NCBI GenBank assembly: GCA_021826605.1
Contig: JAKAZF010000275.1
Coordinates: 1 to 5,013, forward strand
Source of the DNA: Planctomycetota bacterium
GTDB lineage: Bacteria > Planctomycetota > Phycisphaerae > WQYP01
DNA: 5,013 bases
Direction: 5' to 3'
How positions within the stretch are numbered: position 1 is the stretch's first letter; each line of letters starts with the position of its first letter. This document shows, in pieces, positions 1 through 5,013 of the stretch. Under the pieces are notes generated by a model. That model was not told where the DNA came from. It did not search any database and saw nothing but the letters and a program-made list of their open reading frames with translations. The translations under genes and the position numbers were made by a program.

Positions 1-2300
1 TACATAACATGTTGGCCATTGAATCCCACGGTATGGAAGGTCACATGGATCAGGTGCAAGCCGGGCGGGATGTCGTCGATGGCCCGGCTGATTGGTGTAA
101 TTACAACAAAACCGCCTGGACGCATCGCGGCTCCATGAGCGCCAACGGCTGGGAGGAATTGCCATATTGGTTGCGCGGGTATGTGCCGATGGCGTATCTG
201 CTGAAAAACAGACGCATGATGGCGGAGGCCACCCATTGGATCCATGGCATTATGTCCACACAATTGCCCGATGGATATTTTGGTCCATTGCGGCTGAAAA
301 CCGCACATCAGGGCCTGCCGTCGCTGTGGCCCAATCAGATTATGCTGGAAGTACTTCAGGAATATTATTCGGATACCGGGGATAAACGGGTATTAACGTT
401 AGAAACGCGCTATTTTCATTATCTTGCCGCGCTTCCACCCAAGGTGTTCAGCTTGGGCTGGGGTGCCGTGCGCTGGAGTGAGGGCATTCACGATATTTAT
501 TGGCTTTACAATCGCACGGGCGACAGATCTCTGCTGAAACTTGTCAAAACCATCAATGCCCACAGCGCCAATTGGGCCGGCGGTGTGCCTTCCTATCATG
601 GTGTGAATTTTGGTGAAGGCTTCCGGGAACCCGCAGAATATTATGAACTATCGCATAACAAGCGAGATTTGCAAGATACACGCAATGACTGGAAAACCAT
701 GTTCGGCCTGTATGGACAGGTGGCTGGCGGCGGCTATGGTGCCGATGAAAACGCCCGCTTTGGTTACTTTGGTCCGCGGCAGGGAATCGAAACCTGCGCC
801 ATTGTTGAAAACATGCTCAGTGATGAAATTCTCACCCGTATTTCCGGTAATCCATTCTGGGCGGATCGTTGCGACCGCCTGGCCATGAACATGCTGCCCT
901 CGGCCGCCACAGCCAACATGAAGGCATTGCATTATCTGACCGCACCAAATCAGATTCAACTTGATCCGGGCAATAAGCACCCGGATATTGATGACAGCGG
1001 CACCATGTTTTCCTACAGCGCGGGTCCCGTGTACCGCTGCTGTGAACACAATTTCAGCCAGGGGTGGCCGTATTACAATGAAAGTGTATGGTTGGCCACC
1101 AGTGATAACGGCCTGCTGGCCAATTTTTACAGCAATTCCACGTTGCAAGCCAAAGTCGGTGACGGAAAAACGGTTCGTATTGTCGAGTCCACTCGCTACC
1201 CTTTCGGCCAGAGCATCCGCTTCGCCGTCAAGACATCGCGCTCTGTCAAATTCCCACTCTATGTCCGTGTGCCGGACTGGTGTCAGGGGGCCGGCGTGCA
1301 GATCAACGGTAAGCCGGTGGCGGTAAAAGCGGTACCCTGTTCCTACCTGCGGATTAATCGAAGCTGGAAGAATGGTGATTCTGTCAAGCTGACATTACCC
1401 ATGCACGTTACGGTGCACCGTTGGACCAGCAATCCGCAGGCCCGTAATGCGGCATCGATCAGCTATGGCCCTCTGGCTTTTTCGCTGAAGATCCGGGAAA
1501 AGTGGAAAATGTACCCCGGTGTTTCATTGTGGCCGCACTGGGCGGTCTATCCGGCTTCGGCATGGAATTACGGCTTGCTGCTGGACTCTCCCAATCCGGC
1601 AAGTCTCTTTAAGGTCATTCGAAAATCCGGTCCGGTCCCCTTGCAGCCTTGGACTCAGAAGAGCGTGCCACTAGAATTACGCATCAAAGCCAGACAAATA
1701 CCCGCATGGAAGATCAACACCTATGGCATGATCGGAAAACTTCATGAAAGCCCGGTGATATCCCATCAGCCAACCCAAACTGTGACGTTAATACCCATGG
1801 GGGCAGCCCGGTTACGCGTGTCCATGTTCCCAGTCATTGGCTCGGGGCCTGAAACGCACCATTGGAGAGCACATCGCAAGGTGGTGGCGTCGGCATCGTG
1901 GTGCAATCCGGGGGATTCGATACCGGCGATGATAGATGGCATTACGCCCACGTCCTCAGCCGATGTTGAAAATGTTCCGCGCTTTACCTGGTGGCCGCAT
2001 GAAGGAACGCGGGAATGGGCGCAACAGACGTTTGCCAAAATTCGCAGCGTAGCACAATGCCGGGTGTACTGGTTTGATGATCAAAGCGTCCAGGGCAATT
2101 GCCGCACACCGGAAAGCTGGAAGCTTTATTACCGTCGCCACGGCAAATGGGTGCCGGTAAGCAATCCCAACAGCTACGGCAACGCGATCAATCAATACAA
2201 CGTCGTGCACTTTACGCCCGTGGCAACCCGGGCCTTGCGGATGGTGGTGCAACTTAAGCCGCACTATTCCGGGGGAATTATGCAATGGAAGGTCAACTAA
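1..2300 (+). CDS. DUF1680 / GH127-like glycoside hydrolase (beta-L-arabinofuranosidase superfamily), 5' end missing
   Basis: Probable retaining glycosidase using a zinc-bound cysteine nucleophile, acting on terminal L-arabinofuranose or a related sugar; the exact substrate cannot be told. The frame is open to the window edge (codons from base 3), and the first ATG (base 9) lies inside the domain with no visible ribosome site, so the true start and any signal peptide are upstream. Numbering from that ATG gives 763 residues. An (alpha/alpha)6 barrel spans about 1-355, with family-like motifs 'GWEELPYWLRGYVPMAYLL', 'LPDGYFGP', 'WLYNRTGD' and HGVN (197-200). By family comparison with HypBA1, Glu247 (GADE) fits the acid/base, and Glu261, Cys263, Cys344 and Cys345 (ETC and YRCCEHN) fit the zinc ligands, one of the paired Cys being the nucleophile. 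A beta-sandwich region follows (about 360-615), then an F5/8 type C-like domain (about 622-763) with PRFTWWPH (657-664) and YWFDD (687-691). No frameshift is seen. It is probably cotranscribed with the next gene. Family assignment is strong; the substrate is open. Confidence 0.9.
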   Translation, partial: HNMLAIESHGMEGHMDQVQAGRDVVDGPADWCNYNKTAWTHRGSMSANGWEELPYWLRGYVPMAYLLKNRRMMAEATHWIHGIMSTQLPDGYFGPLRLKTAHQGLPSLWPNQIMLEVLQEYYSDTGDKRVLTLETRYFHYLAALPPKVFSLGWGAVRWSEGIHDIYWLYNRTGDRSLLKLVKTINAHSANWAGGVPSYHGVNFGEGFREPAEYYELSHNKRDLQDTRNDWKTMFGLYGQVAGGGYGADENARFGYFGPRQGIETCAIVENMLSDEILTRISGNPFWADRCDRLAMNMLPSAATANMKALHYLTAPNQIQLDPGNKHPDIDDSGTMFSYSAGPVYRCCEHNFSQGWPYYNESVWLATSDNGLLANFYSNSTLQAKVGDGKTVRIVESTRYPFGQSIRFAVKTSRSVKFPLYVRVPDWCQGAGVQINGKPVAVKAVPCSYLRINRSWKNGDSVKLTLPMHVTVHRWTSNPQARNAASISYGPLAFSLKIREKWKMYPGVSLWPHWAVYPASAWNYGLLLDSPNPASLFKVIRKSGPVPLQPWTQKSVPLELRIKARQIPAWKINTYGMIGKLHESPVISHQPTQTVTLIPMGAARLRVSMFPVIGSGPETHHWRAHRKVVASASWCNPGDSIPAMIDGITPTSSADVENVPRFTWWPHEGTREWAQQTFAKIRSVAQCRVYWFDDQSVQGNCRTPESWKLYYRRHGKWVPVSNPNSYGNAINQYNVVHFTPVATRALRMVVQLKPHYSGGIMQWKVN

Positions 2301-2331
2301 CCTCGCTGGCGATGTGAAAGGGCAAAAGAGA

Positions 2332-2351
2332 CCGGATCTTTTTTAATCCGG
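2332..2351 (+). repeat. Short intergenic inverted repeat (possible hairpin)
   Basis: CCGGAT (2332-2337) and ATCCGG (2346-2351) are perfect 6-base inverted arms around an 8-base T-rich loop. The T run lies in the loop, not after the stem, so this is not a canonical intrinsic terminator. A second, weaker pairing, AAAAGA (2324-2329) with TCTTTT (2337-2342), shares base 2337 and cannot form at the same time. The hairpin ends 7 bases before the Shine-Dalgarno site of the next gene, so an mRNA-level role (processing, stability, translation) is possible, but chance is equally plausible. Confidence 0.3.
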
Positions 2352-2358
2352 CGAAACT

Positions 2359-2363
2359 GGAGG
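2359..2363 (+). promoter_or_regulatory. Shine-Dalgarno site for the GtaA-like gene
   Basis: GGAGG lies 7 bases before the ATG at 2371 (10 before the second ATG at 2374). This is near-ideal spacing and supports 2371 as the start; the signal peptide beginning right there agrees with it. Confidence 0.8.
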
Positions 2364-2370
2364 CTTCCTT

Positions 2371-2463
2371 ATGATGGTGCGTGAAATTAAGATTGTTTTA
2401 ACCGCGTGCATTCTGGCACTGTTGTCTTTAACGGTGCCACACCTGCAGATTGCCGCCGGCGCG
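2371..2463 (+). other. Predicted Sec signal peptide of the GtaA-like protein
   Basis: Residues 1-31: a charged start (MMVREIK), a hydrophobic core (residues 8-22, IVLTACILALLSLTV) and a small-residue end (IAAGA) giving an AGA|V signal peptidase I site after residue 31. The mature protein would start just before the conserved PPAVPLVT motif, as expected for this family. Export to the periplasm or outside is inferred. Confidence 0.8.
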
Positions 2464-4995
2464 GTTCCGGTGTTTCGTCCGCCCGCAGTACCGCTGGTTA
2501 CATTTGATCCCTATATGAGCATCTGGTCGGAAGCCACTAACCTTACCGATGACACCACACGCTATTGGGATGGTAATGCGCAAAGTCTGGTAAGCCTGAT
2601 CCAGATTGACGGCACAACGTACCGGCTGATGGGTAACGATCCGAGCACCGTGCCGGCTTTGCCGCAGCTAAGCGTCAAAGTATTACCGGTGCAAACCATT
2701 TATACGTTCGGTAATTCTCTGATCAATGTCGTGCTGACCTTCACCACGCCACGCCTGCCGTCAAATCTCCAAGCCATGACCTTGCCCGTGACGTACATAT
2801 CCTGGACGGTGCAGTCGGTGGATGGGAAGTCACACCATGTTCAACTTTATTACAGCACCAGTGCGGCCGTTGCGGTTAATACGACGGATCAGCAGGTGCA
2901 ATGGAGCCGCCAGGCGTTTGGTTCTTTGACGGCATTGCAATGCGGCACGCCCACGCAGAACTATTTTGATGTTTCGGGTGATCCCGTTGGCATTGACTGG
3001 GGTTATATCTATACTGCCGCACCGGCCACCCTGAGCACCGCCACCGTGGATTCGGACAGCAATTGCATCAACAGCTTCATGTCCAGCGGAAGCGTTTCTT
3101 CAACCGTTTCCAGTGCCATGCCCGCGGCGGTCAATGTTGGCAATCCGGTGGAGGCGGTGAGTTTTAATCTCGGGGCGGTGGGGCAGGCCACAGTAAGCCG
3201 GCATGTGCTGGTGGCGTATGATGAAGTTTATGCCATCAATTATTTTAATGTGAATGAACCCCCTTATTGGCGGCAGGAATTCACGGATGCTTCGAGCATG
3301 TTGCAGTGGGCGGATGCCAATTATGCGTCGCTGGTCGCGCAATGCCAGACGTTTGATTCCGCCGTTCTGGCGGACGCCAATAAAATCGGCGGTTATCAAT
3401 ATGCCACGCTGGTGTCCCTGGCCTATCGACAATCTTTGGCGGCCATGGGAATTGCCGCCGATCGTAACGGCCTGCCGATGGTGTACACCAAGGAGGAAAC
3501 CAGCAACGGTGATATTGCCACGGTGGATGTCATTGCACCGGCATCGCCGTTGCTGCTGACGTTTTGTCCGCAATTGGAAGCGGCCTCGCTGGTGCCGGTG
3601 CTGAATTCCGCCAACACGCCACTGTGGACATTTCCCTGGGCTCCCCATGATCTGGGCACGTATCCCATATGTGTCGGTCATTACAATACGGGCGGGGAAA
3701 ATATGCCCATTGAAGAGAGCGGCAACATGATTATCATGGCGGCCGCCATTGCCAAGGCAGAAGGCAACGCTGATTTCGCCGCCAAGTATTGGAATCTGTT
3801 CAGCAGTTGGGCGCTGTATTTAAAGCAATCCGGTTATGATCCGGGTTTGCAGTTAAGCACCAATGATTTTCTGGGCTTCATGGCCCACAATGCCAATTTG
3901 TCGGTCAAAGCGATTGTCGCGATGGGGGCGTATGCCATGCTCTGCCGCATGCGCAGTCAGGAGGAGCAGGCTGGCGGCAACCAGGCCGCCGCCACGGCAT
4001 TGCTGACGGAGGCCAATGAATATCAGGCCACAGCCAAGGAATGGGTAAAAAGCTGGATGGCGGTGGATAATGACGGCACGCATTACCGTATGGCCTTTGA
4101 TCAGCCGGGTACCTGGAGCATGTTGTATAACCTGCAGTGGGATCAGGCTTTGGGGCTGGGATTATTTCCAATCTCCGTGCGTAAGGAAGAATCCGCATTT
4201 TACGCCACGCAGCTAAATCAATGGGGCCTGCCGGATCGCAGCACGGTAACACAGACCAAGACTGATTTTGAAATCTGGACTGCCACCATGTGTTCCACCC
4301 CGGTATTTAATGCCATCATCGATGATATTTATAATTTCATGGATCAGTCTTCCGGGCGCGTGCCAATGACCGATCAATATGACACCATCGCGGGTTGGAG
4401 TGGTATGCACGCCAGACCGGTGGTCGGTGCCACGTTCATGCCCATGCTCAATAATATGGCCATCTGGAAGAAATGGGCTTCGCAGGGGGCAACCTTTGCC
4501 GATAACTGGGCACCGCTTCCGCCGGCCCCGGTGGTGAACCAAATTGTGCCCACCGCACAAGACAGCACGACGCCGATTATCTGGAGCTACACCACGACAC
4601 AGCCGGCCGCTAACTGGTTTGCCGCCACCTTTGACGACAGCAGTTGGGGCACCGGTCCGGCGGGCTTTGGAACCGTGGATCCTAACGTGACGCCCAACAC
4701 CAGTTGGACCACATCGGATATCTGGCTGCGCCGGACCTTCACCATGCCTACGGGAAATTATCCCAACCTGGAGGTGTACTGTTATCACGATGAAGATATT
4801 GAAGTATATATCAATGGCGTACTGGCAGCCTCAGCTCCGGGATACTCCACAAACTATGTGGCGCTGCCCATCACGCCTGCAGGTCTGGCCGCGCTGCATG
4901 CCGGACAAAATGTTATGGCGGTGCATGTGCATCAGACCGTGGGCGGGCAGTTTGTAGATGTTGGCCTGGCGCAATGGTACGTACCAACCAATTAA
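2371..4995 (+). CDS. Secreted glutaminase A (GtaA)-like protein, DUF4964/DUF4965/DUF1793 type, with C-terminal galactose-binding-like domain
   Basis: Large exported protein (874 residues), complete from a well-placed Shine-Dalgarno site to TAA. Residues 1-31 look like a Sec signal peptide. A DUF4964-like segment follows (about 34-100; PPAVPLVTFDPYMSIWS at 37-53), then a beta-rich GtaA N-terminal-like region (about 100-330), then DUF4965 and DUF1793-like regions (about 340-700). Motifs I recognise from this family are KEETSNGDIATVDV (374-387), FPWAPHDLGTYP (421-432), MPIEESGNM (445-453) and AHNANLSVKAI (from 505). Residues about 725-872 form an extra jelly-roll, galactose-binding-like module with DIWLRRTF (783-790) and HDEDIEVYING (806-816). 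The family is named after fungal glutaminase, but the DUF4965 part is of the six-hairpin glycosidase fold, and the upstream neighbour is a GH127-like enzyme, so a carbohydrate or glycoprotein substrate is at least as likely. Catalytic residues are not firmly known to me; Asp427, Glu448, Glu449 and Asp499 are conserved-looking acidic candidates. Family certain, activity uncertain. Confidence 0.9.
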   Translation: MMVREIKIVLTACILALLSLTVPHLQIAAGAVPVFRPPAVPLVTFDPYMSIWSEATNLTDDTTRYWDGNAQSLVSLIQIDGTTYRLMGNDPSTVPALPQLSVKVLPVQTIYTFGNSLINVVLTFTTPRLPSNLQAMTLPVTYISWTVQSVDGKSHHVQLYYSTSAAVAVNTTDQQVQWSRQAFGSLTALQCGTPTQNYFDVSGDPVGIDWGYIYTAAPATLSTATVDSDSNCINSFMSSGSVSSTVSSAMPAAVNVGNPVEAVSFNLGAVGQATVSRHVLVAYDEVYAINYFNVNEPPYWRQEFTDASSMLQWADANYASLVAQCQTFDSAVLADANKIGGYQYATLVSLAYRQSLAAMGIAADRNGLPMVYTKEETSNGDIATVDVIAPASPLLLTFCPQLEAASLVPVLNSANTPLWTFPWAPHDLGTYPICVGHYNTGGENMPIEESGNMIIMAAAIAKAEGNADFAAKYWNLFSSWALYLKQSGYDPGLQLSTNDFLGFMAHNANLSVKAIVAMGAYAMLCRMRSQEEQAGGNQAAATALLTEANEYQATAKEWVKSWMAVDNDGTHYRMAFDQPGTWSMLYNLQWDQALGLGLFPISVRKEESAFYATQLNQWGLPDRSTVTQTKTDFEIWTATMCSTPVFNAIIDDIYNFMDQSSGRVPMTDQYDTIAGWSGMHARPVVGATFMPMLNNMAIWKKWASQGATFADNWAPLPPAPVVNQIVPTAQDSTTPIIWSYTTTQPAANWFAATFDDSSWGTGPAGFGTVDPNVTPNTSWTTSDIWLRRTFTMPTGNYPNLEVYCYHDEDIEVYINGVLAASAPGYSTNYVALPITPAGLAALHAGQNVMAVHVHQTVGGQFVDVGLAQWYVPTN

Positions 4996-5013
4996 AGCTC
5001 CGGCCCGCACGAA
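4996..5013. other. Non-coding tail after the GtaA-like gene, cut by the window edge
   Basis: Eighteen bases follow the TAA stop. They include a GC-rich stretch (CTCCGGCCCGC) that could be the left arm of a terminator hairpin, but the other half would be outside the window, so nothing can be concluded. Confidence 0.3.

Noticed and set aside
9..11. ATG at base 9 as the true start of the first gene
   Set aside because: The preceding codons are open to the window edge, the protein begins inside the conserved domain (IESHGMEGHMDQ resembles the family's internal 'ADGLxGHLDE' segment), and there is no signal peptide or ribosome site in view.
2324..2344. Intrinsic terminator between the two genes
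   Set aside because: The only stem directly followed by a T run is a six-pair A/T-rich stem too weak for termination, and the GC-richer stem has its T run inside the loop.
2342..2347. TTTAAT as a -10 element for a separate promoter of the second gene
   Set aside because: No acceptable -35 element lies about 17 bases upstream, and transcription would begin at or next to the ribosome site. An AT-rich hairpin loop explains it as well.
2398..2409. Lipobox-like LTAC (residues 10-13) in the GtaA-like signal peptide, suggesting a lipoprotein
   Set aside because: The Cys sits only six residues after the n-region Lys and is followed by nine more hydrophobic residues, so there is no full hydrophobic core before it. 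An AGA|V signal peptidase I site at residue 31 fits much better.
3100..3681. 193-codon open frame on the minus strand (and similar ones at 648-1148 and 4213-4788)
   Set aside because: They lie antisense to conserved, domain-coding parts of the two real genes. Their translations are rich in His, Arg and Gly with no recognisable motif or domain, as expected for shadow frames in moderate-GC coding DNA.

Overview
This 5013-base window carries two large, tightly spaced, co-oriented (+) genes for polysaccharide- or exopolymer-degrading proteins and almost nothing else. No RNA gene, mobile element, CRISPR array or long non-coding stretch is visible. The composition (moderate GC) and the architectures suggest a free-living heterotroph from a phylum rich in carbohydrate-active enzymes. 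The C-terminal jelly-roll domain with a 'FDDSSWGTGPAGFGT'-type motif resembles what I associate with Planctomycetota or Verrucomicrobiota (PVC group). That placement is an impression from protein style, with no marker gene to prove it.

Layout: bases 1-2300 hold a 5'-truncated gene for a DUF1680 / glycoside hydrolase 127-like protein (beta-L-arabinofuranosidase superfamily). It keeps the complete Glu/Cys/Cys-Cys zinc-thiolate active-site signature and a C-terminal F5/8 type C (discoidin)-like domain. Bases 2301-2370 are a 70-base intergenic gap with a short hairpin and a strong Shine-Dalgarno site. Bases 2371-4995 hold a complete gene for a secreted 874-residue protein of the 'glutaminase A' (GtaA) group (DUF4964 - GtaA N-terminal - DUF4965 - DUF1793-like), with an added C-terminal galactose-binding-like beta-sandwich. 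Bases 4996-5013 are non-coding and cut off by the window edge.

The two genes are probably co-transcribed: same strand, 70-base gap, no convincing terminator between them. The first is expected to release an L-arabinofuranose-like (or related) sugar from plant or algal glycans or glycoproteins. The second belongs to a family named after a fungal glutaminase, but its catalytic region is of the six-hairpin (alpha/alpha)6 type typical of glycosidases. The pairing suggests that both act on the same extracellular glycan or glycoprotein; this is inference. I found no clear evidence of an entirely new system. The most useful lead is the doubtful functional name of the second protein.
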